Assembly (NCBI GenBank): GCA_900550835.1
Contig: URTP01000035.1
Coordinates: forward strand, 1 to 14,471
Length of the DNA: 14,471 nt
Direction: 5' to 3'
Source: an uncultured Collinsella sp.
Lineage (GTDB): Bacteria; Actinomycetota; Coriobacteriia; Coriobacteriales; Coriobacteriaceae
Of the stretch, positions 1 to 6,327 are shown one piece after another; position 1 is the stretch's first letter, and the number at the start of each line of letters is the position of its first letter. The notes under the pieces were generated by a model. It was not told the DNA's origin, did not search any database, and saw only the letters and a list, made by a program, of their open reading frames with translations. A program made the position numbers and the translations under genes.

Positions 1-886
1 GGGAGCCGCTGATCCACTCGATGTCGCCGTCCTCGTCCACGCGCGCACGCTTGGTGTTGAGGTTGTACATGTTCTTGGACCAGTTCTCGATGGTCGAGTA
101 GCGCAGGTGCGCACGCTTGCCCACAAAGAGCTCGACGGCGCCGGCGTGGAGGTTGGCCACGTTGTACTTGGGCGCGGAGCAACCCTCGATAAAGTGCAGG
201 TCGGCATCGTCCTCGACGATGATGAGCGTGTGCTCAAACTGGCCGGCACCCTTGGCGTTGAGGCGGAAGTAGCTCTGCAGCGGGAAGTCGAGCTTGGTGC
301 CCTTGGGCACGTAGACAAACGAGCCGCCCGACCATACGGCGCCGTGCAGGGCCGCAAACTTGTGGTCGGTGGGCGGGATGAGCGTCATAAACTTCTCGTG
401 GATGAGCGGTTCCCACTGTGGATCGTGCAGGGCTTCTTCAATACCGGAGTAGACGATGCCCATCTTGGACGCCGTGTCCTGCATGTTGTGGTAGACGAGC
501 TCGGAGTCGTACTGCGCGCCGACGCCTGCCAGGTAGCTGCGCTCGGCCTCTGGGATGCCCAAGCGCTCAAAGGTGTTCTTGATGTCGTCGGGCACCGACT
601 CCCAGTCGTGCTTTTGGTCGGTGTTGGGCTTGACGTAGGTGACGATGTTGTCCATGTCCAGGCCCTCGATGGAGGGGCCCCACGTCGGGTCGGGAAAACG
701 GTTGAAGATCTCGAGGGACTTTAAGCGCAGGTCGAGCATCCACTGCGGCTCGTCCTTTTTGGCGCTGATCTCGCGCACGATGTCGGGCGTGATGCCGGCG
801 TCGAGGCGCTCGAATCCCTCCTCGCCATAGGTGAAGTCGTAGAGGCTGCGGTCGATGTCCGCGACCTCGGTGCGGTTCTTGGTCAT
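1..886 (-). CDS. sufB: SufB, Fe-S cluster assembly scaffold subunit (3' end outside window)
   Basis: SufB is the scaffold subunit of the cytoplasmic SufBC(2)D complex, on which Fe-S clusters are built before transfer to apoproteins. The visible 295 residues start MTKNRTEVADIDRSLYDF and contain stretches typical of SufB: GITPDIVREISAKKDEPQWM, then FNRFPDPTWGP, DIKNTFERLGIPEAE, AQYDSELVYHN, FVYVPKGTKLDFPLQSYFR, and FEHTLIIVEDDADLHFIEGC. Family members are about 465-470 residues, so roughly the last 40 percent, including the cluster-building residues near the C-terminus, lies beyond the left edge. The ATG is 12 bases past the sufC stop and is preceded by AGGGGCGA on the minus strand, so the gene is translated in an operon with sufC. 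SufD lacks this N-terminal region, which separates the two paralogues. I am confident of the identity. Confidence 0.96.
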   Translation of the reverse strand, partial: MTKNRTEVADIDRSLYDFTYGEEGFERLDAGITPDIVREISAKKDEPQWMLDLRLKSLEIFNRFPDPTWGPSIEGLDMDNIVTYVKPNTDQKHDWESVPDDIKNTFERLGIPEAERSYLAGVGAQYDSELVYHNMQDTASKMGIVYSGIEEALHDPQWEPLIHEKFMTLIPPTDHKFAALHGAVWSGGSFVYVPKGTKLDFPLQSYFRLNAKGAGQFEHTLIIVEDDADLHFIEGCSAPKYNVANLHAGAVELFVGKRAHLRYSTIENWSKNMYNLNTKRARVDEDGDIEWISGS

Positions 887-898
887 TACGTCGCCCCT

Positions 899-1699
899 TT
901 ACGCCTGCTGCTCGGCAGCGGCGGCCTCGGCCTGGGCGCGCTGCTCGGCGGCCTCGCGCTCGAAGGTCTCAAAGCCGTTCTTGTCGATCCAGGGGATGAG
1001 CGAGGCGTCGTCCTCGCGCACGATGTGACCCTTGACCATAACGTGGACGCGGTCGACACCCAAGTGCTCCAGGATGCGCGTGTTGTGCGTGATGATGAGC
1101 ATGGAGCCGTCGCAGCTCTTGCGGTAGGCGTCCATGCCGTGGCTGACGGTGGAAAGCGCGTCGACGTCCAGGCCGGAGTCGGTCTCGTCTAGGATGGCGA
1201 GCTTGGGCTGCAGCAGCAGAAGCTGGAGCATCTCGACCTTCTTTTTCTCGCCGCCCGAGAAGCCCACGCCCAGCTCACGGTTGAGGTAGGAGGTATCCAT
1301 GTTAAGCTCGGCCGCGAGCTCCTTGACGCGACGTCGGAACTCCTTGCCCTTCATCTCCAGGCCGGGGCGGCCGGCGATGCTGGCGCGCAAAAAGCTCGAC
1401 AGCGGCACGCCCGGGATCTCGACCGGGGCCTGGAAGCTCAGAAACAGGCCGGCGCGCGAACGCTTGTCGGTGGTGAGCTCGGTGATGTCCTGGCCGTCAA
1501 AGACGATACGTCCGTCGTTGACCGTGTAGACGGGGTCGCCCATGACCAGGTGGCCGAGGGTGGACTTGCCGGCGCCGTTGGGGCCCATCAGCACGTGGGT
1601 CTCGCCGGCGGCGACGTTGAGGTTGACGTTGTGGAGGATGGTCTTCTCGTCCACGGAGGCGGTCAGACCTTCGATGGAAAGCAGCGGATTTGCGCTCAT
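899..1699 (-). CDS. sufC: SufC, ABC-type ATPase of the SUF Fe-S assembly complex
   Basis: SufC is the cytoplasmic ATPase that drives conformational change in SufBCD during Fe-S cluster assembly. With the ATG at 1699 the protein has 266 residues. Visible motifs are Walker A GPNGAGKST (39-47), Q-loop region LSFQAPVEIPGV (88-98), signature FSGGEKKK (147-154), which is the SufC-specific variant, Walker B LAILDETDSGLD (168-178) and the H-loop histidine 205 in LIITHNTR. I chose 1699 because AGAGAGGGACAGC lies directly upstream on the minus strand; an in-frame ATG at 1729 would add ten residues but has no well-spaced ribosome binding site. The last 20 or so residues form an Ala/Glu/Gln-rich tail beyond the usual family end of about 250 residues. 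It is the first gene of the operon and is followed by sufB after 12 bases. Confidence 0.96.
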   Translation of the reverse strand: MSANPLLSIEGLTASVDEKTILHNVNLNVAAGETHVLMGPNGAGKSTLGHLVMGDPVYTVNDGRIVFDGQDITELTTDKRSRAGLFLSFQAPVEIPGVPLSSFLRASIAGRPGLEMKGKEFRRRVKELAAELNMDTSYLNRELGVGFSGGEKKKVEMLQLLLLQPKLAILDETDSGLDVDALSTVSHGMDAYRKSCDGSMLIITHNTRILEHLGVDRVHVMVKGHIVREDDASLIPWIDKNGFETFEREAAEQRAQAEAAAAEQQA

Positions 1700-1763
1700 G
1701 CTGTCCCTCTCTGTATATGGTGTACTCATAGGTGTGCTAAACCCTAGGAATCTTCTCGGAATA

Positions 1764-1791
1764 AAGTTACTATGGGTTCGGCGTTAGTCAA
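1764..1791 (-). promoter_or_regulatory. Candidate promoter of the suf operon
   Basis: On the minus strand TTGACT (1791-1786, five of six matches to the -35 consensus) is followed after 16 bases by TAACTT (1769-1764, a weak -10). Transcription would begin around 1757, leaving a leader of about 60 bases before the sufC ATG at 1699. The -35 is good and the -10 is poor, which would suit a promoter that is regulated. This is inference from consensus matching only. Confidence 0.4.
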
Positions 1792-1807
1792 GGGAAAACC
1801 CGACTAA
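1784..1807. promoter_or_regulatory. Dyad TTAGTC-N12-GACTAA over the suf -35 box, candidate operator
   Basis: TTAGTC at 1784-1789 and its perfect inverse GACTAA at 1802-1807 flank a 12-base centre that itself holds GGG-AAAA-CCC. The left arm overlaps the TTGACT -35 candidate of the suf promoter on the other strand. A protein dimer bound here would compete with RNA polymerase for the suf promoter. The adjacent Rrf2-family gene is the obvious candidate binder. The dyad is seen directly; its role is inferred. Confidence 0.4.
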
Positions 1808-1832
1808 TCCACTCGACTTTTTAGATGAGGGA

Positions 1833-1838
1833 CATAAT
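1833..1838 (+). promoter_or_regulatory. Possible -10 box of the Rrf2 gene
   Basis: CATAAT matches the -10 consensus at five of six positions and lies 82 bases before the Rrf2 start codon. No convincing -35 is found at 16-18 bases upstream; TCGACT at 1813-1818 resembles one but is only 14 bases away. If used, transcription would begin near 1845, at the first arm of the repeats that follow. Weak call. Confidence 0.25.
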
Positions 1839-1843
1839 AATCA

Positions 1844-1899
1844 GGTTTGTTTGTTCCGCTTGCATAGGATTTGGGACAAACAAGCCTGGTTTTGTCCCA
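1844..1899. promoter_or_regulatory. Three alternating copies of a 9-14 bp motif upstream of the Rrf2 gene
   Basis: Arm A (1844-1857, GGTTTGTTTGTTCC) is the inverse of arm B (1873-1886, GGGACAAACAAGCC) at 12 of 14 positions. Arm B also begins TGGGACAAA (1872-1880), whose perfect 9-base inverse TTTGTCCCA forms arm C at 1891-1899, 21 bases before the start codon. Arm B can therefore pair with A or with C, but not both. Two readings fit: repeated binding sites for the Rrf2 protein, giving autoregulation, or a leader RNA with two exclusive hairpins. The matches are seen in the sequence; the role is inferred. Confidence 0.5.
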
Positions 1900-1919
1900 G
1901 TAACGATGGGAGGGTAGGT

Positions 1920-2351
1920 ATGCTCATTTCTTCCAAGGGCCGCTATGCCCTCCGACTGATGATCTATATCGCGGCGCTCGGTGACGCCGAGGGCAAGATT
2001 GCTCTGCGCGAGGTTGCCGACCGCGAGCGCATTTCGCAGAAGTATCTGGAACAGCTGGTTCGTCCGCTTATGAAGGCTGGCCTGCTTAAGAGCGTGCGCG
2101 GCAAGGGCGGCGGCTACATGATGGCCAAGGACCCGGCCGAGGTGCGTGCTGGCGACATCCTGCGCGCTGTCGAGGGCAGTACGGCTCCGGTGGCGTGCGA
2201 CGGCATCGACAACAGCTGCGCCCGTAGCGATCTGTGCTCAACCGTCAAGTTCTGGCGCGGCCTGGACGACGTGATCGAAAACTACGTCGACGGCGTGACG
2301 TTGGCCGACCTTGCTGCCGTCCCCGAGATCAACTTCGACATTAAGCTGTAG
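1920..2351 (+). CDS. Rrf2-family transcriptional regulator (IscR/SufR-like), likely Fe-S sensor
   Basis: The 143-residue protein is a cytoplasmic DNA-binding regulator of the Rrf2 family. It opens MLISSKGRYALRLMIYIA, the typical first helix, and has a winged helix-turn-helix over about residues 26-70: LREVADRERISQKYLEQLV, then LKSVRGKGGGYMMA as the wing. Three cysteines at 93, 100 and 106 sit in the position where IscR, SufR and NsrR bind a Fe-S cluster; the spacing here is CX6CX5C, slightly different from the CX5CX5C of IscR. The ATG at 1920 follows GGGAGGGTAGGT and gives the normal family start; an ORF from 1851 would add 23 unrelated residues. It is divergent from sufCB with a shared 220-base control region, so its likely job is to repress or tune the suf operon according to Fe-S supply, and probably its own gene. 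The exact ligand is inferred. Confidence 0.9.
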   Translation: MLISSKGRYALRLMIYIAALGDAEGKIALREVADRERISQKYLEQLVRPLMKAGLLKSVRGKGGGYMMAKDPAEVRAGDILRAVEGSTAPVACDGIDNSCARSDLCSTVKFWRGLDDVIENYVDGVTLADLAAVPEINFDIKL

Positions 2352-2404
2352 GTTGAGCGCAATTCCTTAAGATTTCGCGGAGGGTTGTTGCCGTTTACCG
2401 AGGG

Positions 2405-2420
2405 GTTGTTGTGCAACAAC
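2405..2420. promoter_or_regulatory. Palindrome GTTGTTG-TG-CAACAAC in the leader of the wall-protein gene
   Basis: Two perfect 7-base arms flank a 2-base centre in the 139-base gap between the Rrf2 gene and the wall-protein gene. A related half, GGGTTGTTG, lies just upstream at 2382-2390. A loose promoter, TTGTGC (2409-2414), 17 bases, AATACT (2432-2437), overlaps the palindrome, so a bound protein would block its -35. The rest of the gap shows no terminator for the Rrf2 gene and only the strong GGGAGG ribosome binding site at 2480-2485. Operator function is inference. Confidence 0.35.
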
Positions 2421-2490
2421 GGGCGAGCTGCAATACTTACTCTTATCTTTGCAAACTGCACTTTAACTACACCAATGCAGGGAGGATCTT

Positions 2491-4305
2491 ATGCAGCGCA
2501 AGCATTCTGCTATTGTCGCGGGCCTGACGCTGGCGCTTTCGTTTGGCGCCGTTTCCGCGCCGGCACCCGCCGCTGCCGAGGAGCCCACGCCGGGCGTTGC
2601 CTCGGGTGCCACCGATATCGATAAGGGTCTCTATACCCAGCAGTCCTTCTCGGGCGTGCTGAGGTCGGTCCAGGGCGTTTCGTTTGTTAACGTTACCCCC
2701 GAGATGAAGTACTTTACCAAGTACGAGAGCCATGGCAACTATAACCAGGGCTTTTCGTATGGCGACGGCTATAACGCGCTGGGTTATTACCAGTTCGACC
2801 GTCGATGGTCGCTCATTCCGTTTATGAAGCAGGCCTACAACTACAACCCCGAAAAATACAGCATGCTCAAGGATGCGATTGATCGCGGCAGCGAGATTTC
2901 CAACACGAGCAATGCCATGTACGAGAACGGCCAGCTCACCGAGTTGGGCCGTATTGCGCAGGAGGCTTTCCAAGGTGCTTATAACACCGACCCTGTTGAG
3001 TTCTCGGCTCTGCAGGATGCGTATGCGTACAACTCGTACTATGCGGTGACCGAGGCGTGGCTCAAGAGCGGCCTGGGCATTGATATTTCGGGCCGTGCCG
3101 ATTGCGTTAAGGGCATGGTGTGGAGCATCACCAACATGTGCGGCACCGGTGGCTGCAGGGACTTCTTCCGTTGGGCAAACCTTTCTAACAGTATGACTGA
3201 TCGCGAGTTTGTGACGGCGCTTTCCAACAGTGTGGTCAATAACGTGGCGACCAAGTATTCGAGCCAGCCCCAGTATCATGAGGGCTGGAAGAACCGCTAC
3301 CGCAACGAGCTGAAGGACTGCTTGGTTTATATCGCCGAGGACGAGGCCGCTGCCGCTGCGACGCCCGTGCAGCCCGAGCCCACGCCGGCGCCCTCGCCGA
3401 CGCCTGATTCGAATGACGACTCGAGCGACGATGCCAACGATGACAGGATGGATTCGCCCTCGACCGATGCTGACGGTGATGGCTCTGCTGGTGGCACTAC
3501 CAACAACGGCTCTACCTCGAACGGCTCCGTTTCGAACGGCTCTGCTGCGGGCGATTCGTCTTCAAGCTCTGCAGGCAATACGGACAGCGACGCTTCTGGT
3601 TCGACCGGCGCTGGCACCTCTAACTCATCCACCGGCTCGAGCGATTCGTCCGTTGGCACCGGCTCTAACAACGGCTCCGGCTCTGACGCAACCCCTGGTT
3701 CCGATGCTTCCAAGGATGACTCGAATAAGGCGCCGGACGTTCCCGTTGCTTCGCCGGACAAGAAGCCTTCTTTCTCCGAGCAGCTTGGTTCTACGCTGGG
3801 CTCTTCGCTGATGGCTGGCGTCAATAACGGCTCGACCCAGAACAAGGGCAACTCTGATCAGGTTTCCACGGAAAAGATCGAAGCCGCAAAGGGCGACTCC
3901 AAGGACAAGGCTTCCGAGAAGACCGAATCCGATAAGGGTTCTAGCTCTGAGGAGAAGAGCGACAAGTCCGAACAGAAGAAGGACGAGGATAAGAAGTCTG
4001 AATCTGAGGAGAAGGACAAGAGCAAGGCCGAGGGCGAAAAGAAACAGTCCGAAGACGACGACAAGAGCGGTGCTGACAACCAGGTCCAAGAGCAAAATGA
4101 CTCCAAAACGGTGACCACCACGACCACGACGACTACAACTACCAAGTCCTCGGGCGGCAACATGCCCAAGACGGGCGATCTGATTGTGATGGCGAGCCTT
4201 GCCAGTGCAAGCTTGGCCACACTGGGCGCTACGTCTATCGTAAGTGGTAAGCATAAGCTCGATCAGCAGAAGAAGGCTTCTGGGGAGGACGGCTTGGAGG
4301 AGTAA
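2491..4305 (+). CDS. Secreted sortase-anchored protein with lysozyme-like N-terminal domain
   Basis: This 604-residue protein is exported and probably linked to peptidoglycan. Residues 1-29 form a signal peptide (MQRKHS, hydrophobic 8-22, likely cleavage after PAPAAA). Residues about 60-285 form a folded domain with KYESHGNYNQ (E79) and LGYYQFDRRW (98-107), the spacing of a catalytic Glu and G-x-x-Q in lysozyme/transglycosylase-like folds; four cysteines (205, 217, 222, 277) could form disulfides. Residues 290-540 are low complexity: Pro-rich, then Ser/Gly/Asn/Asp, then Lys/Glu/Ser, then ten threonines (542-551). The end is a sorting signal: MPKTGD (558-563), a membrane helix (564-584) and a basic tail (KHKLDQQKK). 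The ATG follows GGGAGG by five bases. It forms a single-gene unit ended by the terminator at 4339. Peptidoglycan cleavage is inferred from motif spacing; an adhesin or non-catalytic role is possible. No sortase gene is in the window. Confidence 0.85.
   Translation: MQRKHSAIVAGLTLALSFGAVSAPAPAAAEEPTPGVASGATDIDKGLYTQQSFSGVLRSVQGVSFVNVTPEMKYFTKYESHGNYNQGFSYGDGYNALGYYQFDRRWSLIPFMKQAYNYNPEKYSMLKDAIDRGSEISNTSNAMYENGQLTELGRIAQEAFQGAYNTDPVEFSALQDAYAYNSYYAVTEAWLKSGLGIDISGRADCVKGMVWSITNMCGTGGCRDFFRWANLSNSMTDREFVTALSNSVVNNVATKYSSQPQYHEGWKNRYRNELKDCLVYIAEDEAAAAATPVQPEPTPAPSPTPDSNDDSSDDANDDRMDSPSTDADGDGSAGGTTNNGSTSNGSVSNGSAAGDSSSSSAGNTDSDASGSTGAGTSNSSTGSSDSSVGTGSNNGSGSDATPGSDASKDDSNKAPDVPVASPDKKPSFSEQLGSTLGSSLMAGVNNGSTQNKGNSDQVSTEKIEAAKGDSKDKASEKTESDKGSSSEEKSDKSEQKKDEDKKSESEEKDKSKAEGEKKQSEDDDKSGADNQVQEQNDSKTVTTTTTTTTTTKSSGGNMPKTGDLIVMASLASASLATLGATSIVSGKHKLDQQKKASGEDGLEE
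3388..4143 (+). repeat. Low-complexity coding region of the wall protein, ending in a Thr-10 tract
   Basis: Codons 300-551 encode a disordered spacer of three compositions: Pro/Thr then Asp/Ser/Gly/Asn (with repeated NGS units near residues 338-351), Lys/Glu/Ser/Asp (about 460-535), and ten consecutive Thr (4114-4143). The threonines use mixed codons (acc, acg, act, aca), so this is not a simple microsatellite prone to slippage. Such segments commonly hold a domain clear of the cell wall. The length likely varies between strains; that is inference. Confidence 0.75.
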
Positions 4306-4338
4306 TCTTCCAGATCGTTTTCTATAAGAGTTTGGGAC

Positions 4339-4374
4339 GGGGTCCGGTGCGGCGGCATCGGCCCCCCTTTTTTT
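4339..4374 (+). terminator. Intrinsic terminator after the wall-protein gene
   Basis: GGGG (4339-4342) pairs with CCCC (4363-4366), one T/C mismatch follows, then CCGGTGC (4344-4350) pairs with GCATCGG (4355-4361) including one G-U, closing on the loop GGCG. Seven T residues (4368-4374) follow at once. It lies 34 bases after the stop codon at 4305 and should end that transcript before the AAA gene. Confidence 0.9.
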
Positions 4375-4446
4375 GTTGTGCAACGATTTGTTATGCCCCC
4401 TCGGGGGTCTGTTGCTACCGCTGCCCGAAACGTTTGCATGCCGATA

Positions 4447-4474
4447 TTGTTGCGCTCTACCCGCTCGCTACAAT
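4447..4474 (+). promoter_or_regulatory. Candidate promoter of the AAA-ATPase gene
   Basis: TACAAT (4469-4474) matches five of six -10 positions. TTGTTG (4447-4452), 16 bases upstream, is a modest -35. Transcription would start near 4482, just before the ribosome binding site AGAAGGAG (4492-4499) and the GTG start at 4508. Its position after a strong terminator makes an independent promoter necessary. Confidence 0.5.
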
Positions 4475-4507
4475 GGGCATCGTGCTGCGTTAGAAGGAGA
4501 GTTTACG

Positions 4508-6307
4508 GTGTCTGAACAGGTGAATTGTGGTTTTACTCATGCGTTTGGTGCACGGTTGCTCAATCATGCGGATAGCGCAGCTCTACCGGTTGATGCACGC
4601 GACTTTTCCGATGCAATCAATCGGTATTTACTCGTCGATAAGACTATGTTTATTGCCGATATATTGGACAGTGAAGCACCTGTTGCGCTTTGCTGTCGGC
4701 CCAAGGGTTTTGGCAAGAGCATGAATTTATCGATGCTCAAGTGCTATTTGGAACGACCTGATCGCCGGCTGCCGGATCGAAGCCTGTTCGCTGGTACCCA
4801 GATTTGGCAGGCGGGCGGCGGTCGCTATCGTGATGAGTACGCGAGTTATCCGGTCATCATGCTCGACTTTACAGCTGCCGCTTCGAGGCATGGTGCTGGT
4901 GCTGCGGCAGCAATTCGCGGGGCTGTCGTGCGCGAGTGCGCCCGATTACTGCCGCTGCTTGCCGCGCCTGATCTGTCAAGACGTGAGGTTCGTCTTATCG
5001 AGAGGGCGGCGCGTGGGGTGGCCAGCGATAAGGAGATCGATGCGGCGCTTGGCGTGCTTATCAAGCTGCTCCAGGCAGCTTTCGATGAGCAGGTTGTTCT
5101 TCTGATAGACGACTACGACGCGGTATGTCCAAAGCGTTTGGACGCTAAGGACGACGGTAGCGTGGATTCCCTAGAGTCGCTCAGCCGAATGCTGTTCGAC
5201 ACCATTGCCGACGCCGGCGACTCGTTGCGATTGACGTGTCTTATGGGCGAGCGCCCCGGTCCTGCCGAGCTTGCGTTGTCCCAACGTGGGGTTTCCTATC
5301 GGTCGGCGACAGCGTTGTCGAGTTGGTGTGATCGATGGTTCGGTTTTTCGGACGACGAAGTCCAAGTGCTGTTGGATTGCATCGGTCGCAACGGCTGTCT
5401 GGATGACGCGCGTGAGTGGCTCGAGGGCTATCTGTTTGGTGGTTTTTATTGCTCGAGCCCGGAGCGCGTGGTGGACTACGCACATCGCGATTGCGTCGCG
5501 CCCGTTCGGGCGGATCTGTATTGTTACGCCGACCGTCTGGGCGCATGCGTCGGCGACTGGAATCTCATTCGCCTGTCCACATTGTTCGATTTGGTTGAGC
5601 CGCATGGGTTTATTGAGGCGCCAGTGCATATGCATGCCGAGGAGGTCGATGCCGCCAAGCCCGAAGATATCTGGACTGCGCTGTATCTGTCTGGATTCCT
5701 TACGACGGATATGACGGGGCATTCGGAGGACGGCGCGTGCCTTCGTTCCCTGCGTCTGCCTAATAACGAAGTGCGTCAGGCGCTCCGTCTTGTAATTCTG
5801 GAATGGTTTGAGTGCGCCGTTGAGGACGTTGGAGTTATCGACTCGTTCCATGACGGGCTGTGTCGAGGAGACGAGGACACTGTAAAGCAAGCTTTGAGCT
5901 GTGCTATCGGCGATCTGGGCATCGATGTGGGCCAATCAGATATGCCGACAGCCTATCATCTGGCGCTTCAGGGGCTCTGCTTTGGACTGCCCGGCTATTG
6001 CAATCCCAGCTCCAAGCGAAGTGGCGTCTCGGATCGCTGGGATATCCAGGTGATTCCCACCGGTCGGGTGTTTGACGTGGCCGACACGCTCGGCATGCTC
6101 GATGAGCGACCGCTCATTACGGTCAACATGTTGTACGACCCTGGCGTCGATGCCCTGGGCCTGGAACTGTTGGCGGTTCAGGCGCTGCTCGACATAGAGC
6201 GCGACGGCATCGATGATGTCCGCGTGCCGCGCCCCGCCGTCGGGCGCATGCGTTGGGGTTTTGGCTTTGACGGTCAGCGTGTGTCCGTGGTGTGCCAACG
6301 ACTGTAG
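4508..6307 (+). CDS. AAA-ATPase/PD-(D/E)XK-like protein (PF09820/PF08011 type) with degenerate motifs
   Basis: The 599-residue protein resembles the 'predicted AAA-ATPase' family that is highly paralogous in gut bacteria and has no settled function. Family marks are YLLVDKTMFIADIL (40-53), Walker A CRPKGFGKS followed by MNLSML (63-77), Walker B VVLLIDDYDAV (196-206), and a C-terminal part beginning SDMPTAYHLALQGL (477-490) that matches the start of the PD-(D/E)XK nuclease region, with WDIQV (511-515). Differences: family Walker A usually reads RPRRFGKS, Walker B usually LIDEYD, and the expected E-x-K strand after the DI motif reads LITVNML (536-542) here, so nuclease catalysis looks lost. The GTG at 4508 is chosen for its AGAAGGAG site eight bases upstream; an in-frame TTG at 4373 lies inside the previous terminator. 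It converges on the glycosyltransferase at 7369, with stops 20 bases apart. Function unknown; identity of the family is fairly sure. Confidence 0.85.
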   Translation: MSEQVNCGFTHAFGARLLNHADSAALPVDARDFSDAINRYLLVDKTMFIADILDSEAPVALCCRPKGFGKSMNLSMLKCYLERPDRRLPDRSLFAGTQIWQAGGGRYRDEYASYPVIMLDFTAAASRHGAGAAAAIRGAVVRECARLLPLLAAPDLSRREVRLIERAARGVASDKEIDAALGVLIKLLQAAFDEQVVLLIDDYDAVCPKRLDAKDDGSVDSLESLSRMLFDTIADAGDSLRLTCLMGERPGPAELALSQRGVSYRSATALSSWCDRWFGFSDDEVQVLLDCIGRNGCLDDAREWLEGYLFGGFYCSSPERVVDYAHRDCVAPVRADLYCYADRLGACVGDWNLIRLSTLFDLVEPHGFIEAPVHMHAEEVDAAKPEDIWTALYLSGFLTTDMTGHSEDGACLRSLRLPNNEVRQALRLVILEWFECAVEDVGVIDSFHDGLCRGDEDTVKQALSCAIGDLGIDVGQSDMPTAYHLALQGLCFGLPGYCNPSSKRSGVSDRWDIQVIPTGRVFDVADTLGMLDERPLITVNMLYDPGVDALGLELLAVQALLDIERDGIDDVRVPRPAVGRMRWGFGFDGQRVSVVCQRL

Positions 6308-6311
6308 CGGC

Positions 6312-6326
6312 GGGCGAAAGCCCTTT
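6312..6326 (+). terminator. Short hairpin between convergent genes, possible weak terminator
   Basis: GGGC (6312-6315), a GAAA tetraloop and GCCC (6320-6323) are followed by TTT. The stem is only four base pairs and the T run is three, so it is weak at best. It is placed just after the AAA stop codon in the 20-base convergent gap. Confidence 0.25.
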
Positions 6327-6327
6327 A

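Noticed and set aside
107..724. Open frame of 205 codons on the plus strand
   Set aside because: Antisense shadow of sufB; sufB matches its family over the same interval.
4114..4143. Thr-10 tract as a slippage-prone phase-variation switch
   Set aside because: The ten codons are mixed (acc, acg, act, aca), so there is no long pure trinucleotide or homopolymer repeat.
3625..4383. Open frame of 252 codons on the minus strand
   Set aside because: Product of the low-complexity Ser/Lys/Glu/Thr codons of the wall protein read in reverse; Leu/Val-rich without motif, and it starts within the terminator.
4373..4507. Upstream TTG start for the AAA gene adding 45 residues
   Set aside because: The TTG is inside the terminator T run and upstream of the likely promoter; the GTG at 4508 has a good ribosome binding site.
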